Part shown: positions 58,101 through 64,000 of the stretch, one piece after another
Position numbering within the stretch: the stretch's first letter is position 1
Layout of the letters: every line of letters begins with the position of its first letter
Assembly (NCBI RefSeq): GCF_030269685.1
Contig: NZ_BSTT01000012.1
Coordinates: 113,578-177,577 of the forward strand
Direction of reading: 5' to 3'
DNA length: 64,000 nucleotides
Source: Actinomycetospora sp. NBRC 106378
GTDB lineage: Bacteria > Actinomycetota > Actinomycetes > Mycobacteriales > Pseudonocardiaceae
Made by a program: the position numbers and the translations under genes
The notes under the pieces: model-generated
Told to the model about the DNA's origin: nothing
Seen by the model: the letters and a program-made list of their open reading frames with translations, nothing else
Databases searched by the model: none

Positions 58101-59305
58101 GGGGCCGGGCCCGCCTGGTCGACGCGCTCGAGGTACCCGGGCTGCTGGCGGCGGCGGAACGCGACACCCAGGAGCGAACGAACGGCACTGTCGCTCACAT
58201 AGATGCTGCGAACGGGCCGCTCGCTCAGGACGGGGACGTGGCGGACGGCGGTACGGACTGGTCCGAGGAGCCGATCCCCGTCACCCCGGACACCGTCGAG
58301 GGCGCCGCGGACCTGGTCGACGCGCTGCGCGCCCGGCTCACGGCGCCGCGGCGTCAGGTCACCGAGGACGCGCTGGAGAAGGCGCTGCGCGAGACGCGGG
58401 ACCACCTGGCGTCGGGCTGGGACATCGAGTCCCGGCGTGGCGCCGACGGCGCGCCGCTCGCGGTCCACGTCACCGGGCCGACGCGCGCGGTGCTCGCGCA
58501 GATGGTGCATCGCGTCGCGATCCAGCGGCGGCGGGCGACGAGCCTGCTGTCCGCCCAGCAGGACCAGGCGCTGCGGAACCTGCTGCACGGCCGGATCGCC
58601 CGGGAGGTGGCGGACGCGCTGTTCGCGGCCGGCGAGCTCGTGGACCGGATGAACCGGATCCTGCGTGGGGTCACCTCCAGCCAGGGCATCGGCGTGCGGC
58701 TGCAGTGGCGTCCGCGTGGGGACCTGGAGAGCGAGACGGCGACTGCGCTGGCCTTGCTCGGCAAGCACCCCGACCTGCGCTCGCCGGAGGAGGACGACCA
58801 GGTCCGCGAGGCGGTGAAGAGCCTCGTCGAGCAGGCGCGGACGGCCGACCCGGAGGCGTCGTACCGCTCGGTGATCGGTGACGTCCTGGACTACCGGACG
58901 TGGCACGAGATGCGGATCTACCTGCGACGGCCGGGGCGCAACGACGAGCTGCTGACGCGGCGGACCACGTTGAGCGAGGGCGAGAAGAAGCTGGTCACCG
59001 TGCTGCCGATGGCCAGCGCGGCCGCCGCGAGCGCCGCGGCGCACGACCCGCACGGCGTCGGCGCACCGCGGCTGGTGCTGCTCGACGACGCGTTCGCGAA
59101 GGTCTCCGAGGACAACCACGCGAAGCTGTTCGGGCTGCTCGTCGACCTCGACGTGGACTTCGTGGTCACCTCCGAGCGGCTGTGGGGCACGCATCCGAGC
59201 GTCCCCGAGCTGGCGATCACCGAGGTGCTGCGCGACCCCGAGCTGAAGGCGATCGCCCTCGTGCACTACCGCTGGAACGGCACCGAACTGTCGGTGGGCG
59301 CATGA
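55133..59305 (+). CDS. jetC: Wadjet JetC-like SMC ATPase (TIGR02680 family)
   Basis: A 1390-residue SMC-like protein. It starts RWQPSRAGILNVYQYQDEVL; Walker A GVNGSGKSTAMNM is near residue 38. Long Ala/Arg/Glu-rich coiled coils fill about 250-1000. The C-terminal ATPase half has the signature LSEGEKKLVTVLP near 1280 and Walker B LVLLDDAFAKV near 1315. In Wadjet systems JetABC form a condensin-like complex that senses small circular DNA by loop extrusion. Residues of about 1014-1032 come from an in-frame family B repeat. GTG 55133 is chosen; the stop overlaps the next start (ATGA). Confidence 0.85.
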   Translation: MDCAARWQPSRAGILNVYQYQDEVLEFGGGRLLLRGVNGSGKSTAMNMLLPFLLEADVRKIDAAGEQRGVLRSWMLSDNDDTQRTGYLWIEFVRDGEYRTVGCGIRANRSTDRVTTWWFSTDRRARLDFRLTEADVPFSVDALRAELGVRGQVFTSTAEYRAEIARRFFGGTDPTAYFRLLHQVRNPRVGDRIDTDLPRTLREALPPVPEDAVNDAAQPLEDLEDHRRNVTDLAATATALDGVVEVYTDYARRVLMTAVEGAASAVDAARTAGRRVERDRAAAQRAGTARDDAVRAVGDLADEHARATAERQGLVSLPEYSAHADLVRRRDELGRADEAAGTLDGVRTRALARVTTAAAGATAAKGQVESDLAGIAEHLRGVATAARTAAAPVRLPDPPALATEPRDDAASGTSLAVPEDDLDPVDDLPPALVAVGDGLRAHRATVRELRERAAAADHETAAADRADTEAAEAGERAAEAAEQADVARRAARVAADEHAAAVGTWHERLVAHVAAVPAAEPDGVAGWLALSSGPDDADDTDDTEASDDLRARAESLVGAVRRVADEASGALAGARSRATARVGEADGELTALRAEHARIEAAGELPLPREPWRTDSGVEDAALFASLVDFADDLDDAGRAGLEAALEASGLLAARVEADGRMLGADGELFLTTGAAGSAEPGSGPRLVPVDTGTVPVDVVARVLAALGTAPGDALWVGEDGSFGAGPLRGRHTKPAAEYVGAGARQQARARRLAELAALVADAEARLAAVRAVAAALDEHADRLRRLVRELPGTRTVDDAVVAATGAARYAQEAQGRAAERAAAAADTRRRADDLVARLQQEAAETGLSTDPERLEGLLEAVTDAERALAAVDSAVERTRRSVRSWREAIAGWDREVADLAAAVADHRAAAGHAASVRTELETAESALGEEPAKVAARVSELDTHLRETAARLDAAREEQTTATVAVREAELRVEAARETLAEREKAAVGGRARLVDALEVPGLLAAAERDTQERTNGTVAHIDAANGPLAQDGDVADGGTDWSEEPIPVTPDTVEGAADLVDALRARLTAPRRQVTEDALEKALRETRDHLASGWDIESRRGADGAPLAVHVTGPTRAVLAQMVHRVAIQRRRATSLLSAQQDQALRNLLHGRIAREVADALFAAGELVDRMNRILRGVTSSQGIGVRLQWRPRGDLESETATALALLGKHPDLRSPEEDDQVREAVKSLVEQARTADPEASYRSVIGDVLDYRTWHEMRIYLRRPGRNDELLTRRTTLSEGEKKLVTVLPMASAAAASAAAHDPHGVGAPRLVLLDDAFAKVSEDNHAKLFGLLVDLDVDFVVTSERLWGTHPSVPELAITEVLRDPELKAIALVHYRWNGTELSVGA
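58173..58229. repeat. Family B repeat inside the jetC-like coding sequence
   Basis: GCGAACGAACGGCACTGTCG, then CTCACATAGATGCTGCGAAC and GGGCCGCTCGCTCAGG. It matches the reverse complement of 40648-40700 closely, except in the second arm. It keeps the frame and adds about 19 residues (RTNGTVAHIDAANGPLAQDG region) in the hinge-to-head part of the protein. Confidence 0.75.
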
Positions 59306-60771
59306 CGGCGACGATCCGGCCGGTCGTCTTCTCCTACGTCACCGAGTCGCCGGACTACCGCTGGATCCTCGGGGTGTTCGCGGGGACCTTCTTCGCGGAG
59401 CTGACTCCGGGCGAGGTCACCGCGCGACTCGCGGAGGCCGGGCACGAGCTCGACGAGCCCACCGTCAAGATCCGCCTCGACCAGCTCCGGGTGTGGGGCA
59501 ACCTCGAGGTGTCGGCGTCGGTCGGGCAGGTCGGCACGGTCGAGGACTACTACCGGCGCCGCGACCGCTACCTGATCACCCGGGTCGGGCAGGAGGTGCA
59601 CGACCTCGTCGAGGGCGTCCTCGCCCAGGTCGACGACGTGCGCGACGTGTCGCTCGGACGGCTCGACCAGCTGCGCGTCGCCCTGGAGGAGCTGGGCGGG
59701 CTCGACGCGGCCACCGCCCCGCCGGACCGGCTCGCCGCCGCCGTGCGGGCGGTGTTCGACCCGCACGTCGCCTTCTCCGCGGAGATCACCCAGTTCTTCG
59801 CCGCGATCAACCAGTGGCAGTCGCGCTTCGACCTGGACGAGGACGAGTTCGCGTTCTTCTCCGAGGTGCTCGTCGGCTACGTCGGCGAGCGGCTGGAGAC
59901 CCTGCACCGCGCGGCCCGCCCGATCGCCGCCCTGCTCACGGAGCTCGGACCCGTCGTCGGGACCCTGGTGGAGCGCGCGGCGGACGGTCTTGCGGCCCGG
60001 GTGGCCGCCGCCGGCCTGTCGACCGTGCGCGTGCGCCGCGCGCCCGGGGCGGCCGTCGCCGACTGGGAGAACCTGGCGTCCTGGTTCGTCTCGACGCCGG
60101 GCCGCCCGAGCCGCGTCCAGACGCTGGAGCGGGACGCGGTCGACGCCGTCCGGACCCTCACCCAGAACCTCACCCGGCTCTCCCGGACCGGGACGGCGGG
60201 GTCGTCGCGGCGGGTCGACTTCCTGCGGCTCGCGGGGTTCTTCGCGCACGCCCCGGCGCCGCGGGCGCACGAGCTCGCCGCGGCGGCGTTCGGGCTCTAC
60301 GGCGCACGCCACCTCGGTGGCGCCGGCGGTGACGACACCGACCCGGTGGACGCCGGCGTGTCGTGGTGGGACGCACCGGTCGCGACGATCCCGGTCTCGC
60401 TGCGCGAGCGCGGGGACACGACGAGCCGGGGCCGCACCTCGCGGGTGCAGGACCGCACGCAGGAGCGGCGGCACCTGCTCGCCCGGAAGGCCGAGGTCGA
60501 GCGGTCCGCGTCGGCCGCGCGTGCCGAGCTGCTCGAGGTCGGCGCGGACGGCTTCCGCGCCCGCCTCTCGGAGCCCGCGCTGCGGGAGCTGCAGCGGGTG
60601 CTCACCCGCGCCGTCGCGGACCTCGGCCCGGCCTCGTCGTCGGGGTCCGTCGTCCTGGACGGTGTGCGCTGCGAGGTCCGGCGTGAGCCCGGCACGACGA
60701 CGAGCGTGCCCACCCACGCGGGCGCGCTGCGCGTGGAGGGGCTGGCTCTGACGGTGGAGGCGGCGCCGTGA
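59302..60771 (+). CDS. jetA: Wadjet JetA-like protein (TIGR02677/DUF2397)
   Basis: A 489-residue protein. The markers are SYVTESPDYRWILGVFAGTF, IRLDQLRVWGNLEVSASVGQ, YYRRRDRYLITRVGQEVHDL and ITQFFAAINQWQSRFDLDEDEFAFFSEVLVGYV, the DUF2397 pattern. It is a kleisin/winged-helix type partner of the SMC ATPase. ATG 59302 overlaps the JetC-like stop. It is followed by a family B palindrome before the JetB-like gene. Confidence 0.85.
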   Translation: MTATIRPVVFSYVTESPDYRWILGVFAGTFFAELTPGEVTARLAEAGHELDEPTVKIRLDQLRVWGNLEVSASVGQVGTVEDYYRRRDRYLITRVGQEVHDLVEGVLAQVDDVRDVSLGRLDQLRVALEELGGLDAATAPPDRLAAAVRAVFDPHVAFSAEITQFFAAINQWQSRFDLDEDEFAFFSEVLVGYVGERLETLHRAARPIAALLTELGPVVGTLVERAADGLAARVAAAGLSTVRVRRAPGAAVADWENLASWFVSTPGRPSRVQTLERDAVDAVRTLTQNLTRLSRTGTAGSSRRVDFLRLAGFFAHAPAPRAHELAAAAFGLYGARHLGGAGGDDTDPVDAGVSWWDAPVATIPVSLRERGDTTSRGRTSRVQDRTQERRHLLARKAEVERSASAARAELLEVGADGFRARLSEPALRELQRVLTRAVADLGPASSSGSVVLDGVRCEVRREPGTTTSVPTHAGALRVEGLALTVEAAP

Positions 60772-60784
60772 GCTCGTCCGCCGT

Positions 60785-60835
60785 GAACGAACGGCACTCT
60801 CGCGCGCGTAGATGCTGCGAAAGTGCCGCTCGCTC
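60785..60835. repeat. Family B repeat between the JetA- and JetB-like genes
   Basis: GAACGAACGGCACTCTCGCG, then CGCGTAGATGCTGCGAAAGT and GCCGCTCGCTC. The arms pair with a few mismatches. It splits an otherwise tight operon and ends 15 bases before the JetB-like start. Confidence 0.8.
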
Positions 60836-60850
60836 GGAACGGGAGGCCCC

Positions 60851-62011
60851 GTGAGCGCGCCCGCGACCGACCCGCAGCGCGACGGCGAGCTCGTCGCGGC
60901 CACGCGGGCGCTCCTCACCCGGCCGTGGCGCACGGCCGAGACCGACCCGGAGCTCGTCGCGTCGATCCGCCGTCATGCCGACGCCCTCGACGCGTGGTTC
61001 ACCCAGGAGCTGAACTACCGGCTGGTGGTCACGGCGGACACCGCCCGCCTGGTGAAGACCGGGCACGTCCCCGCCGACCGGCCCCTGCGGACCGTCTCCG
61101 CCTCGCCGCGCCCCTTCACCTCCGCCGAGTACACGGCGCTGGCACTGGTCCTCGCGGCGACGACCTCCGGACCCGACCGGACGAGCCTGCGCGACCTCGT
61201 CAACGCGGTGCACTCCGCGGCGGCCGAGGCGGGCGTCGTGCTGGACACGGACGCGGCATCCCGGCGGGCGCTGGTGACGGCGCTGCGCTGGCTGATCGCG
61301 CAGGGGATGCTCCGCGAGCTGGACCGCGGCGTGGCCGTCTACGAGCACGACGCGGACGCCGACGCGCTGCTCGAGGTGCGTCAGGACCGGATGGCGCTGC
61401 TGCCGACCGGCGCCGTCGTGGGCGCGGAGACGCCGGACGAGCTGGTCGAGCGGGCCCGCGAGCGGGGGTCCGCAGCGACGGCGGTGCGGCGGCGGCTCGT
61501 CGAGGACCCGGCCGTGCTCGCGTCCGACGTCGACCCCGCGCGCTTCGCCGAACTGCGCCGCCGCGCCGGGGACGAGGGCCGGCGGATCGAGGCGCGGACC
61601 GGGCTCGTGCTCGAGGCGCGGGCCGAGGGCTTCGCGGCCCTCGACGTGGACGGTGGGTGCTCCGACGTCGCCTTCCCGACCGGCGGGACCCTGCCCCACG
61701 CAGCGTTGTTGCTGGTCAGCGAGCTGGTCTACCAGTTCCGGCCGGCGGACGACCCGGACGCGATCCCGTGGGCGTCGGTGCGCGAGGTGCTCGACGAGCT
61801 GGTCGCGGAGCACGGGCGGTACTGGTCGAAGGCGGCGCTCGCCGACCGCGACCGGTTCGCCGCCGACGTGCTCGCGCTGCTGGTCTCGGTGCGGTTGGTG
61901 GTGGTGGAGGACGACGGGGCGGTGCGGGTCCTGCCACCGGCGGCGCGCTACACCCCGGAGGTGACCGTCGTCGAGGGTGAGGACGTCGAGGAACAGCCGA
62001 CGTTGCTGTAG
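60851..62011 (+). CDS. jetB: Wadjet JetB-like protein (TIGR02678/DUF2398)
   Basis: A 386-residue protein with the DUF2398 pattern: TRALLTRPWRTAETDPELVA, RRHADALDAWFTQELNYRLV, ALRWLIAQGMLRELDRGVAVYE and ARFAELRRRAGDEGRRIEARTGL, then a C-terminal helical domain. It is a tandem winged-helix accessory subunit of the SMC complex. GTG 60851 has GGGAGG upstream. The next genes are unrelated, so no JetD nuclease gene follows. Confidence 0.85.
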   Translation: MSAPATDPQRDGELVAATRALLTRPWRTAETDPELVASIRRHADALDAWFTQELNYRLVVTADTARLVKTGHVPADRPLRTVSASPRPFTSAEYTALALVLAATTSGPDRTSLRDLVNAVHSAAAEAGVVLDTDAASRRALVTALRWLIAQGMLRELDRGVAVYEHDADADALLEVRQDRMALLPTGAVVGAETPDELVERARERGSAATAVRRRLVEDPAVLASDVDPARFAELRRRAGDEGRRIEARTGLVLEARAEGFAALDVDGGCSDVAFPTGGTLPHAALLLVSELVYQFRPADDPDAIPWASVREVLDELVAEHGRYWSKAALADRDRFAADVLALLVSVRLVVVEDDGAVRVLPPAARYTPEVTVVEGEDVEEQPTLL

Positions 62012-62018
62012 CCCGCCT

Positions 62019-62057
62019 CGTGGCAGGAAAGCGTCGTTGCTGTCGTCCAGTGGCAGG
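62019..62057 (+). repeat. Family A repeat, solo copy 6
   Basis: CGTGGCAGGAAAGCGTCGTT, then GCTGTCGTCCAGTGGCAGG, eight bases after the JetB-like stop, at the place where a JetD gene would be expected. Confidence 0.8.
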
Positions 62058-62166
62058 GAAGCCACATCGCCGTCGTCCGGGATGCCCTGACCGACGCCGG
62101 TGTCGTCGCGCGGCACCCGCCGGACCTGCTTGCCGCTGCCGTCCGTGAGGGGAGGATACGAGCGCT

Positions 62167-62934
62167 CTAGTGGGGTGAGGGTTCCCCTCGCGCCGGAACG
62201 GGCGACGTCGGCTCCCCCTGCAGCTCCCGGGCCACCAACGTCGCCGCAGCCGCCCCGATCGGCACCGCGACGATGCCGACCAGCGGGATCAGGCAGAGCA
62301 GGTAGGTCGGCACCCCGACGGCCCAGCCGAGCAGCCGGCGGGATCGCACGACCCGTCGTCGGGACCCGAACCCCAGGCCCCGCCGCTCCAGCGCGGGGGC
62401 CGTCAGCTCCAGCACCAGCAGCCGCCCGCCCACCAGCGCCGCGACCACCGGCACCACCGTCTGCCCCACGACCGGCAGGAACCCGGCCACGAACAGCGGG
62501 ATCGCCACCAGCACCGAGAGCCCGACGAGCAGCAGCCCGTCCCGCGTCGAGGCGACCCACGAACGCCGCGGCCCGGTCGGCACCGCGCCCACCGAGTCGT
62601 CGACGATCTCGGAGAGCCGCTCGTAGAACGGCCCCCCGATCGCGAGGGTCACCGCCACGAAGGTCAGCACACCGACGAGCGCCACCGCGGCCAGCAGAGC
62701 GATCCCGACGACCACCTCGGCCACCTCCCGCGCGGCCGGCGACCAGGCGGCGGCGAACGGCGTCAGCAGCCCGACCAGGTCGCCGAGGTACCGGGCGAGG
62801 ACCACGATCGCGACCGTGTAGAGCAGCGCCGTCACCACCGCGGGCAGCGCCCCGAGACGGAGCAGCCGCGGGGAGCGCAGCACCATCCCGGCGCCGCGGG
62901 CGTAGAGGCGCAGACCGAGCAGCAGGTCGGACAC
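62167..62934 (-). CDS. EI24/CysZ-like membrane protein
   Basis: A 255-residue protein with five or six hydrophobic segments. LRLYARGAGMVLRSPRLLRL, AIGGPFYERLSEIVDDSVG and LPVVGQTVVPVVAALVG are EI24-domain features, also found in CysZ sulphate channels. The ion is unknown. GTG 62934 is the start; it is divergent from the BtuF-like gene by 50 bases. Confidence 0.82.
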   Translation of the reverse strand: MSDLLLGLRLYARGAGMVLRSPRLLRLGALPAVVTALLYTVAIVVLARYLGDLVGLLTPFAAAWSPAAREVAEVVVGIALLAAVALVGVLTFVAVTLAIGGPFYERLSEIVDDSVGAVPTGPRRSWVASTRDGLLLVGLSVLVAIPLFVAGFLPVVGQTVVPVVAALVGGRLLVLELTAPALERRGLGFGSRRRVVRSRRLLGWAVGVPTYLLCLIPLVGIVAVPIGAAAATLVARELQGEPTSPVPARGEPSPH

Positions 62935-62984
62935 GTCCGGATCGTCCCATCACCGGAACGCCACGACGGGCCTAGCCTCGGGGG

Positions 62985-63929
62985 ATGCGGATCGCGTCGC
63001 TGCTGCCCGCCACCACCGAGATCGTGGCCGCGCTCGGCCGCGCCGACGACCTCGTCGCGATCACCTTCGAGTGCGACCACCCACCCGGCCTCACCGCACC
63101 CGTCGTCGTCCGGTCCGCCCTGGAGCCCGGGATGACCCCGGGGGAGATCGACCGCACCGTGCGGGAGCGCGCCGCCGCCGGGCTGCCGATGTACGACCTC
63201 GATCGCGAAGCGCTCCGCGCCGCCGCCCCCGACGTGGTGCTCACCCAGGACCTCTGCGGGGTCTGCGCGCTGCCCGGCCACACCGTCGCCGAGGCGCTCG
63301 TCGAGATCGGCCTGCCCGACGTCGCCGTCCACTCCTTCGACCCGCACACCCTCGACGAGGTGCTCTCCGGCATCGCCGACCTCGCCGCCGCCATCGACAC
63401 GGACGCGACGGCGATGCTGTCCGACCTGCGTCGACGCCTCTCGGCGGTGGACGCGGCCCTGGCCGCCGAGCCCCGTCCCCGCACCCTCGTCCTCGAATGG
63501 ACCGACCCGCCGTTCCTGCCCGGGCACTGGGTGCCGGAGCTCGTCCGTCGTGCGGGGGCGTTCCCGACGGCCGGTGCGGACGGCGGGCGCAGCCGCGCGG
63601 TGACCTGGGAGGAGCTGGAGTCCCCGGACGCGGTGGTGGTCACCCCGTGCGGCTACGACCTCGACGGCGCGCTGCAACAGGCGGGACCGGTCGCGGAGCG
63701 CTTCCCGGACGTGCCGGTCGTCGCGATCGACTCGGCGGCCTACGTGGTGCGGGCCGGGCCACGGCTGGTGGACGGCATCGAGGCGCTCGCCCACGCGCTG
63801 CACCCGGGTGCGGTGCCGGAGCCGGGGGAGGTGCGCTGCGCGCTCGTGAGCAGAGAAGGTCGCCACCGCGACCTGTCTGTGCTCAGGACATCGAGGACAG
63901 TTGATGTCTCAGCACATCGCGGACACTGA
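62985..63929 (+). CDS. BtuF-like metal/cobalamin-binding protein, C-terminus altered
   Basis: A 314-residue frame. MRIASLLPATTEIVAALGRADDL, ITFECDHPP, VVLTQDLCGVCAL and LEWTDPPFLPGHWVPELV are typical of the BtuF/FepB-like binding-protein fold. No signal peptide is seen, which fits the cytoplasmic, stand-alone subgroup common in actinobacteria. The family region ends near 63840 (LHPGAVPEPGEVRCA). The last 28 residues come from what looks like an insertion sequence end, so the protein is probably slightly extended or damaged there. Confidence 0.75.
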   Translation: MRIASLLPATTEIVAALGRADDLVAITFECDHPPGLTAPVVVRSALEPGMTPGEIDRTVRERAAAGLPMYDLDREALRAAAPDVVLTQDLCGVCALPGHTVAEALVEIGLPDVAVHSFDPHTLDEVLSGIADLAAAIDTDATAMLSDLRRRLSAVDAALAAEPRPRTLVLEWTDPPFLPGHWVPELVRRAGAFPTAGADGGRSRAVTWEELESPDAVVVTPCGYDLDGALQQAGPVAERFPDVPVVAIDSAAYVVRAGPRLVDGIEALAHALHPGAVPEPGEVRCALVSREGRHRDLSVLRTSRTVDVSAHRGH

Positions 63930-64000
63930 GCAGGCCCGCTGGGTGGGTTGGTCACGGTGGTGACCAGCCTGCTCGGCTGTGGGCAGGACAGGGTTCGAGA
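63865..64000. mobile_element. Probable left end of an insertion sequence, cut by window edge
   Basis: Two 18-base direct units, CTCAGGACATCGAGGACA (63882-63899) and CTCAGCACATCGCGGACA (63908-63925), lie 26 bases apart. The ACATCG.GGACA motif is common in terminal repeats of actinobacterial IS481-like elements (general knowledge). No transposase frame is visible before the window ends. Confidence 0.5.

Noticed and set aside
54326..59266. A very long open frame antisense to the jetC-like gene
   Set aside because: Its sequence is the low-complexity Gly/Arg/His-rich product expected from the opposite strand of GC-rich coding DNA; only its last 246 codons (yaaA, 54326-55066) show family motifs.
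4362..62057. Family A repeats as a CRISPR-like array
   Set aside because: The copies are kilobases apart with genes between them, and there are no spacers or cas genes.

Overview
The window is very GC-rich DNA with dense, mostly monocistronic or short-operon gene order, many GTG starts and many 4-base ATGA/GTGA overlaps. WhiB, an LpqY/SugABC-type sugar importer, an AurF-like oxygenase next to an FprB-type ferredoxin reductase, and an integrated actinomycete conjugative element all point to a filamentous or related actinobacterium, probably Pseudonocardiales (inference; no rRNA gene is present).

Layout. 1-6.9 kb is chromosomal: the start of a GroES-like gene, an AAA ATPase, the diiron oxygenase/FprB pair, a block of palindromic intergenic repeats, a TetR/SCP2 divergon and an acyl-CoA dehydrogenase (ACAD). 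6.79-19.45 kb is an actinomycete integrative and conjugative element (AICE) inserted in the 3' end of the ACAD gene. Its left part is one overlapping chain of maintenance genes: integrase, excisionase, RepSA-type replication initiator, FtsK/TraSA-type transfer ATPase, small Cys-rich protein, WhiB, small protein and Pra-like activator. Its right part is cargo: an XRE regulator, two tandem paralogous membrane-anchored proteins of unknown function, a Nudix hydrolase, and a three-gene unit made of a colicin E3-type ribosomal RNase, a candidate antitoxin and an ImmA/IrrE protease. A copy of the ACAD 3' end and its terminator remain on the right flank.

19.5-38.7 kb is chromosomal again: HPP membrane protein, a glutaryl-CoA-dehydrogenase-like ACAD, P450, a cellulose-synthase-like GT2 with a GH6 lipoprotein, oxidoreductases, asparagine synthetase, TenA and FmdB/FmdA formamidase. 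38.9-47.6 kb is an alpha-glucoside/trehalose regulon: GH13 glucosidase, LacI repressor coupled to a DUF4032 protein, and a lpqY-sugABC-like importer, tied together by three copies of a GCAAGCGCTTGC-type operator. 47.6-55.1 kb holds membrane proteins, a cation exchanger, two serine hydrolases, a TetR with paired operators beside a muconolactone-isomerase-like gene, and yaaA. 55.1-62.0 kb carries three genes of a Wadjet-like SMC defence system (JetC-, JetA- and JetB-like) with no JetD nuclease in the window. The last part has an EI24/CysZ-like protein and a BtuF-like binding protein whose tail runs into what looks like the end of an insertion sequence at the right edge.

Most interesting: (1) the AICE rebuilds the host gene it enters, with only synonymous differences between the two 3' ends; (2) the E3-type rRNase/antitoxin/metalloprotease unit; (3) two families of palindromic repeats recurring outside the AICE, one copy of which lies in frame inside the jetC-like gene; (4) a Wadjet-like locus lacking its nuclease.
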